Shown piece after piece: positions 52,701 to 64,000 of a stretch of 64,000 nt of DNA (within the stretch, counting starts at the first letter, position 1; each line of letters opens with the position of its first letter). The position numbers and the translations under genes were made by a program. Source of the stretch: Promerops cafer (taxonomy: Eukaryota > Chordata > Aves > Passeriformes > Nectariniidae). Under the pieces are notes generated by a model. It did no database searches. It was given only the letters and a program-made list of their open reading frames with translations, and had not been told where the DNA came from. The stretch spans positions 257,263 through 321,262 of the forward strand of contig VZSE01003980.1 in the NCBI GenBank assembly GCA_013398275.1, given 5' to 3'.

Positions 52701-53839
52701 AAATAGTCCAAGGACAAGAAGTTAACTCTTATATTGAAACAGGAACAATCAACAGAGATTTTATTAATATTCTCTCAGAATATCCCTGGCATGTTGTGTT
52801 TCATTTGACTGAGTTATTTAAACTCAATCATCACCACCCTACATATATAATATAGTCATGAAGTTAAAGGCAGAAATTCTCACTGAAAACATTAGCAATA
52901 TTATTTTAATGACTGAAACTTATTGTACATTTTTTTGAATGCTTTTCCTGAGCATTTGGTTTATCAGAGTGATTTCAGTTCTGCATGTGTGCATAGGAAG
53001 AGAAAGTAAAGAATTTAAGTGCTTTTCCACATTAAAAGCATTAGAAATATGAAATAGTAATGGTGATATGAACCTCTCTCTAATTTATCAGAGGAATTCC
53101 ACTACAGAGATTTGTATCTTTCATACCTTTTTCTTCTTTCCCTCTTGTTTCCCATCTTCTCTGTGCCAGGTCTATCTCCAGTACTTCAGGTTTTGCCTTG
53201 CTTTTAGTTCTTTATTTCTTAATATGCTCTTCTCTTTGAATATCCGTCTTGCTTTACACAGTCATCTTTTTCTTTAAATAGCTCACTGAACTGTAACTGT
53301 GTAGGAATTGATTGGGAGTACATCAATGGCTCAGTGCTCCACAGGGAGCTACTGAGGGCCAAGTTATCACTATGCTCTGACACAGCTGGTTCCTGTTAAG
53401 TTGAGTCTGAGATGCTGTGTAGGTAACATTAAAGTAAGTAAGCAATAAGCAGTGCTACGAGACCTTTGCATCTTATGGCTTTTTCTAGTGTAAAGGCAGC
53501 ACTAGATAAAAATATATATATATGAATACAAAACAAGAACTACTGTGGCTCGTCTAACTGGAAGGATTTGGTGCATCACTATCTACTGAGTATGCTACTT
53601 TGCATCTGGAGGTTGCAAGGCTATCAGCCAATCCACACTGTGTACTGCAGCTTGGCTGCGTGACCTGCTTGAGTCTGCCTGAGCTGAGGTTCCCCTATGG
53701 CTGGAAAATCTGCTCCTGATGGAGTACGCCGTGTGCCATGCAAAGGCAGATATTGTTACCACTGCCTTGTGCAGACAGCCACTGGACCACCTAGTTCTGA
53801 CAAAACAAATTAGTGAGGGAAAGTCAAGGGCTTTGTAGC
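49721..53839. other. unique AT-rich DNA, nothing recognised
   Basis: A T run lies at 50866-50877 and a short (AT)n at 53512-53523. Open frames are short and random-looking. The minus-strand frame 53975-53595 (126 codons) stays open partly because it crosses the degenerate TAGTG array and has no domain. Confidence 0.5.
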
Positions 53840-53958
53840 ATAGTCTAGTGTAGTGTAGTGCAGTGTGGTGCAGGATATTATAGTCTGCTGTAACACAGCA
53901 TGGCGTGAGTGAAGCAAAGGGATGTATTGTGCCATGTAGGGTGTTGTACTGTGGTCTG
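53840..53958. repeat. decayed TAGTG-type short tandem array
   Basis: TAGTCTAGTGTAGTGTAGTG begins at about 53841 and passes into CAGTG, TGGTG and GTACTGTGG variants that remain detectable to about 53958. It is an old, heavily mutated pentanucleotide array. Confidence 0.6.
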
Positions 53959-54454
53959 GTTTGGTACAGTGTCAAATCACAACTTATGGAATGAAGTAGA
54001 GAAGTAAAGCCCTAAACATATTCCTCTGTGGTTCCTGTTATCTAATCAGAAACTGGGCTGAAGGTGGTAAAGCCAGATTTCAGTCCATAGATCATGTCTG
54101 GTTTATCAGACACGCCATTTCAGTTCAAGACACAAAATCACATTGAAGTCAGCTCCAGACACCTCCACAAACATCAGTACATATCATGTACAGAAATGAC
54201 CTTGACTGACTGGAAAAAAATTTCTATAATCTTAGGTGAGCAGGACAGGTTCTTTTTTTTTATAGCCATTGTTACACTAGAGTAATCTAGGAAAGTGGGA
54301 AGAATCACAGAACCAGAGCATTACAGAATCATTTAGTTTGGAAAAGATTTCTGAGATCATTGAGTCCAACCTTTGGCCGATCACCACCTTGTCAACCCAA
54401 TCATGGTGCTAAGTGCCACAAGTTTCTTAAACATCTCCAGTGATGGTGATTCCA

Positions 54455-56014
54455 TCACCTTCTGGGAAGTGTGTTCCAACGCCTGACAACCCCTTCTGTG
54501 AAGAAATTAATCCTTATGTAACCTGAATCTCCTCTGGCACAGCTTGAGGACAATTCCCTTTGTCCTGTCTCTGGTTGCCTGAGAGGTGACACCAACCCCC
54601 ACATGGCTACAATGTTGTGCAGGCAGCTGTAGAAAGTGATAAGGTCTCCCCTGAGCCTCCTTTTCGCCGGGCTAAACATCCCCAGCTCCCTCAGCTGCTC
54701 CTCTGGACTTGTGCTCCAGACCCTGCCCCAGCTCCCTTGTTCCTCTCTGGGCTTGCTCCAGCCCCTCAGCGTCTTGGAGTGAAGGGTCTGAAACTGGATT
54801 TGACATGCAGCCTCACCAGTGCCCAATACCAGGGGAGGATGACCACCTCAATTCTGCTGGCCACACCATTGCTGATCCAGGCCAGGATGCCATTGCCCCC
54901 TTGGCCACCTGGGCCCACCCTGGCTCATGTTCAGCTGCTGTCACCAGCACCCCCAGGTCCTTTCCAGCCACTCTGTCCCAGCCTGTGGCACTGCCTGGGG
55001 CTGTTGTGACCCAAGGGCAGGACCCAGCTCTTGGCCTTGTTGAACCTCACACCACTNTTGAACCTCACACTGTTGGCCTCAGCCCATGGATCCAGTCTGT
55101 CCAGATCCCTCTGCAGAGCCTTCTTGCCTCCAGCAGATCAACACTTCTGTCTAACTTAGTGTCATCTGTGAACTGACTGAGGGTGCCCTTGATCCCCTCA
55201 TCCAGATCATCAATAAGGATATTAAACATGACTATTCCCAACACTGACCCCTGCAGAACCCCACTGGTAACTGGCCCCAGATGAATGTGGCACTGTTCAT
55301 TAACACTCTCTGGGCACTGCCATCCAGGCAAGTTTTTTTACTCAGCAAGAAGTGCATCTGTGCAAGGCATGGGCTGCCAGCTTTTCCAGGAGAATAATGT
55401 GGGAAACAGTGTCAAAGGCTTTACTGAAATCCAGGTAGACAATATCCAGAGTCCTCCTCTCATCCACCAGATGGGTCATCTGGTCATAGAAGGAGATCGG
55501 GTTGGTCAGACAGAACCTGCCTTTCCTCAGCCTGTAGTGGCTTGGCCTGATCATTTGGTTGTCCTGTGTGCGCTCTGCACTCGCACTCAAGATGATCTGT
55601 TCCATAAACTTCTTGGGCACTGAGGTCAGGCTGACAGACCTGTAGCTCCTGAGATCCTCCTTCAGTCCATTTTTGTGGGTGGGTATGACATTTGCCAATC
55701 TCCCCAGTTAGCCTGGACTGACAATAAATTATGAAGAGCGCCTTGGAAAATTCTTCTGCCAGTTCCCTCAGTACCCTTGGGTGAATCCCACCTGGTCCCA
55801 TAGACTTGTGGGTGTCTGAGTGGCACAGCAGGCCACTGACTACTTCCTCCTGGGTTGTCAGGGTCTGCTCTGCTCCCCATCCCATGTCATAGTGTTTAGG
55901 GGGCCACTTGCCCTGATGATCACCAATCTTTCTGTTAAAGACTGAGACAAAGAAGGCATCAAGTACCTCAGTCTGTTGCTCATCCTTGGTAATGAAGTTA
56001 CACACCACATCCAC
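54455..56014 (-). pseudogene. decayed CR1 ORF2 reverse transcriptase
   Basis: From its 5' side the minus strand reads a pre-RT segment (about 56014-55700, including VLDAFFVSVFNRK). RT blocks follow in 55698-55342 (LRSYRSVSLTSVPKKFMEQII and DIVYLDFSKAFDTVSH) and in 55331-55065 (VTSGVLQGSVLG). The catalytic box is FTDD at 55161-55172 and retains both aspartates. The C-terminal part lies in 54826-54455 (RELGMFSPAKRRLRGDLI and RWNTLPRR). Frames change between blocks, so no continuous protein exists. It is better preserved than the copy at 20354-21213. Confidence 0.92.
55057..55057. other. single N, contig join with duplicated flank
   Basis: TTGAACCTCACAC occurs immediately before the N region (55040-55052) and again immediately after it (55058-55070). 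The related CR1 at 20011 has the segment only once. The duplication is therefore probably an assembly artefact. Confidence 0.85.
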
Positions 56015-56110
56015 TAAAGGATGGAGATTTTCCTTGGCCCTACTTTCGTTGTTGATATATTTATAAAAACCCTATTTATTATCTTTCACAGCAGTGGCCA
56101 GACTGAGAGA

Positions 56111-59100
56111 ACCATGAACAGAGGATAAGGGCCAGAGATTTCAAATAACTTCTGGTAAAAAGTGACATTATAATATGGAAAATATTATTTTCAAGAATAT
56201 TACTGCTGTGATGGACTGTTTAGATAAAACACCGAGCTACAAGAAAGAATGAATGAAAGGGGAGTACTTGGCAGGAACCTGTCTATGGTTAATGGAGCTT
56301 TATGATCACTTGCAAACTGTGTGGTAGATGAACATTCTTCATTAGAATAAATAAGTGTACAAGGTTATTCTGCAGCTATGGGGAACATGCTGCTTATTTG
56401 GCTAGTTATGGATAATTTTGATGTCTTTTTCTAAGACTGTTTTTAATTTGATGCAACTTTTTCTCTGTTCCTGCTGGCTGTGCATGTATGTATGCATATA
56501 GAGCTAGCTCAGCAGGCACACCTTTCCTTATCTTCCAGCTTCCTGATGCTGCTTGTGGCGAGTCAGCAAGACAGCAAAGAAGTGAACTGTAGTTCAGACA
56601 GACACCAAATGATGTGCCACACATGAAACTTGGGCTCTCTTGCACATGTTTTTACAATGATATAGAGAGTGAAGCAGGCTAATTTTATTTACAGAACTGA
56701 CTCTTGATAGTCAAGACTAACAAGTTGCAAATACTGCTTTCTTGCATTTGTCTGTTATCTATGCTTACACTTATCTTGGTCTCAGTCGTTCTGTCTGCAC
56801 TGTAACTGTCTTTCACTAATAGCTGTGCCCAGTATGCAGCCTCCAGTTCTGCAAAACACTGTGAACTGTATTTCCTGCAATTCCTGTCAGAGAAAACATA
56901 TGAGGAGAGAGACATTTCTCTCATTCTGACATTTGCATTTTTCCCTTAATGAGAATTATCTGTGTGTATACTTGAAGGAGAAAATTGCAGAGATTAGCAG
57001 AAATTTAATCTTAAAAATAAATGATAGAATATGATGTTATAATGACAAACTCAAGTTAGAAACAGGGATATGAAGAATAATTTCTGAATTTTCATTCCCA
57101 TGAACAAGCAGAAAAATAGGGGTTGAAAGAAGGGGAAGAAATTTCAGGAAATTCAGGATATTATTTGCTTTACAAATGTTCTTGTAGATTCTTGCTTTGT
57201 AAGATGCAATTGCCCATGTAAAACAATTTGTTATGAACATATGGCACTGGCAGAACAGAAAACCCATGAGAAAAATTCTCTATGACATTAAGGGAATTGT
57301 TTGAAATGACATAATGTTTAACACCTAAGAATGCAGGAAGAAAATTAAAGGATTCTGATAAAACTGGAAAATCCATCATACTGCCTGTGCAGAATCATTA
57401 ACTGTAGTTGCTAACTTGCCAAATATGTTTCTATATTTCAGGTGAGGTAAAAAACTTTGACTGTCTGGGGCTGTGAGAAGAGCATCCAGCACAACCAAGC
57501 AACTCAAAAGACAGCTTTAAGCTGAACTCAGCTGATAAGTCTCTGCATGTACTTTCTTATTCGTCCAAGATATGAGATGAAATTCATTACCTTAAAATTC
57601 AGATACAGGAATGAACCAGTAGCTGACTAACATGTACTCAACAACAAAATCATTTAATAAAACAAAATGTGTTGACAGTTCTCAGGTGCTTCTTGGTTTA
57701 ACTAATTGTTTTGACCATCAGGCCCAGCCTGGTAGACATTGCACTAAAGTGCTCAGGTTCCATTTTGGCAGCTCTGGTGTGGAGGACACATGACAGATAA
57801 GCTGGAGGAAGTGGCATCCTAAACTGCCAGAGCTGTCTGGTAAGTCAATGTCAAATGTTTGGTAAGTTTAATATCAAAGTCCTAACATCTTTTACTAGGA
57901 TCTTTACATCAAAAACATCACAGCAGCTCACCTGATTTGTATGACTCATATTTCATTTGGATTTGGTCACTCAACAATATACTTATACATACAAAGATCT
58001 GCTTCAAGGGTAGTCATGGTTACCAAGGATAATAATTACTAATAAAGATAATAAGACATGGACAAATTTAACACATAACATTTTTGATATACTTGTTCCA
58101 GAGAACATTTTATTTCTTTGCCTTATGGAGATAACTACCCTGATTTACAGCACATTTTAAAGAAATTAACTTAATTGCATTCAGTAAATCTCATATATGC
58201 TAGCACTATTCATAAGATACATAAGACACTGGTAGAATTTGAACAAGCTCTCTTCTCATTAAATTCAATTAAGAAATGGAGGTACTGAACACCTTTGAGA
58301 AGTAGAGTAGCAACTCAGTCACTAAGGATCTTGTCTACAGGAATTTATAAAAATAAATCACATTAATGTATTATTTGAATCTTTGCTAGTGATCACTAAT
58401 GTCATTCTTTTAACTCAGTGCTATTGTGTTTACATCCTGCCTTGCAGCATGTGAAAAATTATTAAGGTATTTTCAGTTTGTATTGTGGCAACAGAATTTC
58501 ACTGCAATCTAAACTTCAGTATTATAGGACAAAAGGAAAACATAATTTGAAGACAACATTAAAAATGAGCTAGGACTTGTTGACAGAGGCAGAGGGAGCT
58601 CCTGGTTCCTAGAATTCTGGTGAACACTTATTGTATTCTTGGGAAGGACAAAAGATCATGGCCCTGGTGCCTGAACAAGTGTGAACACATACCTTATATC
58701 CTGTTTCTGTTCAAAATACAATACAAAATGTAACTCAAGTGATATACTAAGTGACAGTAGATTGCAACCTACAGATTAAAACCCACAGTTTTTTAGAATG
58801 GCTAAAAACCTAGATAGAATATTTTACATCTTCCTGCTTTTGTAAATTGCACTGATAAGATGATCTTATCTATCCTCTAGTAGCTGGCAAAGCTGACTTC
58901 AAATGCCATTAAACAAGGATTATAAATGAAAACCCATTTAAAAAAAAAAAGTTGACTTTACCCTTTTACAGTTTTAGAAATACTCTTAATAATCTGACTT
59001 GAGACTTTATAGAAACCTAACTAGCATTTCTCATTATTTTTCAGCTATTTTTTTTTCTATTGAGTCAAATGCTGAAGTTCTGGTGAACTTATGGAGATAA

Positions 59101-62062
59101 CTATGCTGTGTGTTCACTTACAACTGCATCCAGCATACTGCAGTTTCCTACCATAATACCATCCATGATACGAATTTTCTCTGAAAAAGAAATAGTTTGT
59201 CTCTAGGGAATTCAGTTCTTTTAACTGTCAAGAAGTTTAAAGTGGTTCCTAGATGAAAGCAGATGTTCACTTACAATTGAGGATGGTTGCATTTTGATGG
59301 ATTAAAATGGGTATTTTTACCATTTTCTGAAAAGAAAAAACCAACCCCAGGCTGTAGCTATATACAACTCTGTGTGTGCATGTGCACACTTTGACTACTG
59401 TGCTCTCATTGACAAATCATAGGCTAGAAATCACAAAGCCTATCAGTGCCTTAGCTTTTATAAAAAGCTTTAGAATATTTGAACAAATAACTTTGAGAAT
59501 TGAGGCATTGTGATTTTTTATTTTTTTAATAAGATATCCCCAACATAGAATGATGAACTGGATAGCTAGCTTATTCTTATAATATGAAAAAATATGAACA
59601 TGCAATTCCTTCAATTTACTGCTACTTCAGTGGAAGAAGAAATCACATAAAACACTGTGTTCATTATAGCTAAGGATGATTTGCCTTCTATATCCTCTTT
59701 CAAAACCTTGGTTTCTTTCCTTTGCTAATTTCCATGCTCTTTTTCATTTTAAACAGGCTTATTTCTTGTGATTCATGATACTTAATGCTTAGACTTTATT
59801 TTTTACTGGGCCAGATCCTGTACTTAATAGCAAAACTTTTATGGTTTCATGAACTTGAAAATAGCACATAAACTTGAACTATCTCAGATTGTCCTAGAAG
59901 ATCTTTGTTAAGCTACTTGGGATATATTTGTGCCAGGGTATTCCAATGTAAATTTTATAAAATGTCAAACTACTGCCAAATTTACTGGACTTTTCTCTCC
60001 CTAAAATGCTCTCAAGGGGCACATTGTTCACTGTATTCTTGCTACAGCTTTGCAAATATATAAAGGTTCCCTTGTTCTTTGTTTTCCTATACATACAATT
60101 TTTATAAGGTTTTTTTTTTTTTTAAGGAGATGTGGCAAAAGTAGTCTTTATCTTCTATTATTTGCAAAAGTTTCTGCATGCATGGTTATATATTTGCATC
60201 TTCAGCAAATATCACCCCTTTCATTGAAGCATATTTTGTTGCCTAGCTTACACAAACTTTTCTTGCCAGAAATTTTGAAATTCAGTCTACCTTTTTAAAC
60301 TGAAAATCTGAGAACTTAAAATGGTATAATAATCCTGCTTGCTTAATTCTAATCCCAAAATTCATGTTATGGATAATTCAGATATTGTGAGGTGAACAGT
60401 GTACACACACAAAAAAGAATAATATTTAATACTGCTTAGTCCTGACTTTGAAACAATAGTAACAGCATTCTGTCTTCCCAAAATTAGTAGGATTTTTTCC
60501 TGATTTTTTTCTCATTTTCTAATATTTTTAAAGAATAAAGAATCTTTATTATTTTTCTTACTTTTCTCTACCTGTTATCATAAAACTGTTAATAAATCCA
60601 ACTGTTGTATTACCAAGACATATTCAAAAAATGTAATTACTTGTGCCAAAATCTTGAACTAACTGGATTTGAAGTTTCAGGCCAAATCAATAATAAAAAT
60701 AGGCCATAATTTTTTAATGGAGTGCAATCTAAACATTTTTCAATAGAAGAAAAAATCTGTTTCTGGAGATTAATAACCTTTTCTGGCTGGGATTCATATT
60801 TATTTCCTTGCATACAATGTAACATTTGTTTGGTTGTTAGCTAAATTGTCCTAAGAGAAAGAGAAAATGAGAGCTTTTCCGTCTAGTAAAGACTAAACTT
60901 GGTCTTGTAAATGAAGATTCTGTCTTAAGAGATGTCTTGATCTTTTCAATGTTTTAGCAGAAGTGCTAGTCTCTGCACAAGAATGGTCTCAGCTGATGTT
61001 CTTAGTATTTTTCTCATTCTGCTGTTGTTCGTCTCTAACTTGTTATTGTACATGACAAAGATTGCACCTGAGCAGAAAGTGAATAAGCCTTCCCAGTTGT
61101 CAAAGTCCAGAAAGTGCAAGGATTACTTCCATGATGTAGTTATTATGGTCATCCAGGCAGGTGAAGTGAGAGATTGGCTATGGGAGTAATGTAATTTGAC
61201 AGCTCTTTTCATCTTATAAATTTAAGGGAGATGCAGAAGGTCTGGGGTGTAATGGTGGAGCCAATCCAGCTTCACTGAAAGTACTGGGAGAGGGAAAATT
61301 CAAGGTGACAGATTTAAAAATTGTGTCAATTAACTAGTAGACTTGACACAAAAATCATACGGATGGAAAAATACCTAAAATACTATCATCTTAGGAAGTC
61401 ATTTTGATGTTTCAAGAAGATACAAGTCATCTTAGAACAAAGGATTACATTGTTAATTAAGGAGAATGATTCAAAGCAGAGTTATACAGAAGAGCAGACA
61501 ATTAAAAGTTGGCATCAGGTGACATCACTACTTGAAGTGAAATATAACATTCGTTACAAACACTGTTTGAAGAATTCAGACATTTTCAGTCAGAGCAGAA
61601 ACAGAAGTGGCCCATAATAGAACATTTAAAAGCAGAAACCAGGTAGTCCTGGAATAAATGACTCCAGGGGAATTCTTTCCAAGTTTCTAATTTAAAACAA
61701 GGAAGAGGTGTTGATTCAGAATTGCTGTGAATGTGGTATCAGACAGCAATGGTCATGGTAGACCTGAACACTAACTAGCCTGAGAAATAAGTCCACAAGG
61801 ACCACAAAAGAATTCTAAGAAAATTTTTATCACCAGTTTTGGAAAAATATGTTGAATTAGTGGAAGAAACTAATTTCTACAATAGATTTCCATTAAGATT
61901 TGGATAAGAGAATTTTCTTCGTCTGCAGTCACTTATGCAACTTCTGTGACACTGTAAAATGTATGTAACACTGCTTGCCTGTTCTGAATACTGGCAAGAA
62001 AACCCAGAGAAAGGTCTGTACAGTCTTTGCGTGCTAGAGTAATGCCACCTATATCAAAGCAA
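56111..62062. other. AT-rich unique DNA, no gene established
   Basis: No domains or repeats recognised. Segment 57722-57839 has exon-like borders (a weak acceptor and a strong GTAAGT donor) and an internal 9-bp inverted repeat, but no other support. Sequence near 58570-58700 is GC-richer and may be an old insertion. A T run lies at 60111-60123. Confidence 0.5.
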
Positions 62063-62150
62063 GGATGGATGGATGGATGGATGGATGGATGGATGGATGG
62101 ATGGATGGATGGATGGATGGATGGATGGATGGATGGATGGATGGATGGAT
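62063..62150 (+). repeat. (GGAT)22 tetranucleotide microsatellite
   Basis: Twenty-two uninterrupted GGAT units, 88 bases. The minus-strand frame 62250-61933, with its IHPS runs, is a translation of this repeat and not a gene. Confidence 0.98.
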
Positions 62151-63502
62151 AAACAGGTGTGTAGATGAGTAAGTGTAAACACAGAAACTGAAAATAATCC
62201 AGTAGCCAGCTGTGTGTACTTGTAGGTGTTATATGCATTCTTGTAAGCAAAGATGATTATTTAAAAATATTGAAACAGTGATAGAAGAATTCAGGATTGC
62301 TGAAGGACTGTAATCTGTGAAAGCCACTAAGAGCACTTCTTGATTATTGATAGTTTTTTGTAATGGGTAACAGAGGAGTAGCATTTTGGGGTTCCATGTG
62401 CTGAAGAGTACTTCAGCATGTCACTTGTTGAGTATTTTTCTTCAAAGAATTTTAGAAGGGTTAGCTAATGCTTCCAACATCCTCAAACCAGGTAGTGGAT
62501 GAAGTGAATTTTAATTTGTTCGGGTAGCAGAGAATAACTTTCTAAGGTGTAGGTTACTTAAATAATAGAGTTATCAAGAGTGGCATGACCCTTGTTTTGT
62601 TTGGTTGGGTTTTTGTTTGTTTGTTTGCAAGGTTGATATAGGTAGGGTCCAATCTCTACAGGGAGTAAAGAAATACTGGAATAGACACATGCCCCTCATG
62701 TCTTTAAATTGTCCTCACCAGTCCTGAGCCTGTTCATTTCTTCTCATTTCTGAGATTAAACAGATTGTGAGGTTGAATTTCATAGTTAGGGGGACTGAAT
62801 CCTGGAGAGCAGTGGGATTTAAGATTTGGTCTCCTTCAGAGAGTTTCTCTTCTGACAAGGAACTGCTCCATTTTGACTTTTGTAGTTTCATTCCCCCTCT
62901 GAGTCTGGTATCCCTCTGCAACATCTTCTCACCTGCGGCTTGTAGAGGCAATAAAGGCAACACTTCATGAAGTTCAGCTGCATGACTCCCAGCACAGAAG
63001 GCCTTAAATTACTTTTCTGTATGCAACTCCAGATCACAGTACTGGACTTGGGGCTAGATTACTAGTCTAGGTTATTAACATTGTTGCCTCCTTATCTCCT
63101 GTCCTAGAATATAAGTGGACCAAGAAGTAGTTTTATGTTCTGGAATCGCACAATTCATATGTTTTGGTTGCCCTATTTACAGTAGCACAGCTCCTTGTAG
63201 CACAGTTGCTATCTCTAGAAACACAGCTGCTATTACTACTCTTAGTACTAAATATGACAGATCTGAGAATCTAGTCATAAACATGTGTTATTTTCCTCAG
63301 TAGCCTAGATCCAACTACATCAAAAGAAAGTCACAAGTTAAAGTAACAGGAAAGGAACTGAGCATGTGTGTTTCAAAGAAAAGATACAGCTACAATACAG
63401 TAATGAAGACTTAATACAACCACAGTAATTTTGCATTACCTATTACACACCTGCCAGTATATTTGTGCCATTGAGTCTTTTTGCACTGTGGCAGCAATAA
63501 CT
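62151..63502. other. unique DNA, nothing recognised
   Basis: A GTTT-rich patch at 62597-62628 is the only simple repeat. Open frames at 62715-62970 overlap on both strands and carry no domains. Confidence 0.5.
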
Positions 63503-63699
63503 ATAGAATCATCAAATCATTAAGGCTGAAAAAGATATCTAAAGTAATTGAGTCCAAATGTCCAAATATTAAACCAGCACTGCTATGTTCACCATTAATT
63601 ATGTTCCTGAGTGCTACATCTACACGTATTTTAAATACCTCCAGGGACAGTGATTTGACCATTTTCCTGAGCAACCTGTTCCATTGTTTGACCATTGAT
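63503..63699 (-). mobile_element. CR1 3' fragment, minus strand, interrupted by an LTR
   Basis: The left end, ATAGAATCATCAAATCATTAA, is a CR1 tail in reverse complement. The minus strand encodes a piece of the ORF2 C-terminus (KQWNRLLRKMV...SLSLEVFKIRVDVAL, 63695-63501). The CR1 sequence stops abruptly at 63699, where an LTR begins, so the LTR landed inside this copy. The other part of the CR1 may lie beyond the provirus, outside the window. Confidence 0.88.
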
Positions 63700-63962
63700 T
63701 GTGGTGGCTAACAGCTGGCTAACAGCCTGGAGGCCTCACAGTTATAGATAACCCTAATTAGAACTCGACCAGTCTAGGCTGTTGGGGAACCAGTCTCGAC
63801 TGTTGGGGACACAGACAGCTATTGGGCAGTTAGCTGGGTGGCAACCACATTCAGCCCATCAGGACCAACCGTGAGCTTTAAAAACTATATAAAGGGAACT
63901 GCACTCAAAAAAGGCTGGCTGCTGTCTCATGAGTCTCGAGTATGTCCTTCTTGACTGTGACA
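63700..63962 (+). mobile_element. 5' LTR of an endogenous retrovirus running off the window
   Basis: The segment begins TGTGGTGGCTAAC and can end CTGTGACA at 63962, giving TGT...ACA termini and 263 bases. A TATA box (TATATAAA) lies at 63886. Two internal near-repeats of ACCAGTCT..CTGTTGGGGA lie at 63768-63810, and GCTAACAGC is doubled near 63707-63726. The five bases before it, TTGAT, do not recur at 63963, so this is not a solo LTR with its ends here. The next bases look like a primer-binding site. The 3' boundary is uncertain by up to about 20 bases. Ends and TATA are seen; ERV identity is inference. Confidence 0.7.
63886..63893 (+). promoter_or_regulatory. TATA box of the 5' LTR
   Basis: TATATAAA, about 75 bases before the proposed LTR end, a normal distance for a short U3-R-U5 layout. 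Confidence 0.6.
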
Positions 63963-64000
63963 AGTGGTGGTACCCAACACGATTGGCAGCAGCCACGCCT
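63963..64000 (+). other. candidate primer-binding site and start of the ERV internal region
   Basis: TGGTACCCAACACGATTGG starts at 63968, five bases after the proposed LTR end. It shares TGG and CCCAAC, in the right spacing, with the lysine-tRNA primer sites of many retroviruses, but diverges after that. No coding sequence is reached before the window ends. Confidence 0.4.

Larger units (their letters stand above)
54301..56110 (-). mobile_element. CR1 LINE, 5'-truncated, minus strand, with an assembly join
   Basis: It starts with a CR1 tail in reverse complement (AGAATCACAG, then a second ACAGAATCATTTAGTTTGG) and continues through the C-terminal part, RT and the segment upstream of RT, to about 56110. 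It reaches slightly further 5' than the copy at 20011. ORF1 and the endonuclease are absent. A single N at 55057 with a duplicated flank breaks it. A tract of about 200 bases just left of that N is far more similar to the copy at 20011 than the rest of the element is. Confidence 0.95.

Noticed and set aside
53595..53975. 126-codon minus-strand frame
   Set aside because: Held open in part by the decayed TAGTG array; no domain and no conserved features.
54617..55176. 130- and 155-codon plus-strand frames
   Set aside because: Antisense shadows of the CR1 on the minus strand; one even spans the N at 55057.
61933..62250. 105-codon minus-strand frame with IHPS repeats
   Set aside because: Translation of (GGAT)22.

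Overview
The window looks like bird nuclear DNA, from three kinds of repeat read in the sequence. There are five CR1 LINE copies; the three better-preserved ones end in the CR1 terminal octamer ATTCTGTG/ATTCTATG. There is a decayed copy of a widespread avian LTR, recognisable from its TGTCATGGTTTAACCC terminus. There are two more TG...CA LTRs, at 43645-44122 and at the right edge. CR1 also occurs in turtles and crocodilians; the LTR content makes a bird the best reading. The species cannot be named. Outside the repeats the DNA is AT-rich and CpG-poor, like a gene desert or a very large intron. No protein-coding gene could be established. Almost every open frame is short, without recognisable domains, or lies inside a repeat.

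Layout. 1-625: a strong CpG island cut by the window edge, with an AT-rich core holding a 19-bp homeodomain-type palindrome; probably the promoter of a gene mostly outside the window. 626-8469: unique DNA. 8470-8522: a 53-bp candidate exon with strong splice signals and an ATG. 8523-18006: unique DNA with two 28-bp-period tandem duplications. 18007-18543: LTR, minus strand. 20011-21670: 5'-truncated CR1, minus strand. 21671-34100: long unique stretch with a perfect 32-bp palindrome and one candidate conserved element. 34101-34353: assembly gap between T runs. 37583-38262: (TTTC)83 and a pyrimidine tract of almost 700 bases. 39357-39629: two pentanucleotide repeats. 41415-41583 and 49365-49720: old CR1 remnants, plus strand. 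43640-44127: a complete solo LTR with a 5-bp target-site duplication. 54301-56110: second large CR1, minus strand, with an assembly join inside it. 62063-62150: (GGAT)22. 63503-64000: a CR1 tail interrupted by a 5' LTR whose provirus runs off the window.

There is no operon or pathway to describe. Both large CR1 copies have decayed reverse transcriptases and lack ORF1 and the endonuclease region. I found no previously undescribed system. The best leads are the small exon at 8470, the promoter-like left edge, the provirus starting at the right edge, the perfect palindrome at 32749, and evidence that the assembly is chimeric or misfilled at 55057.
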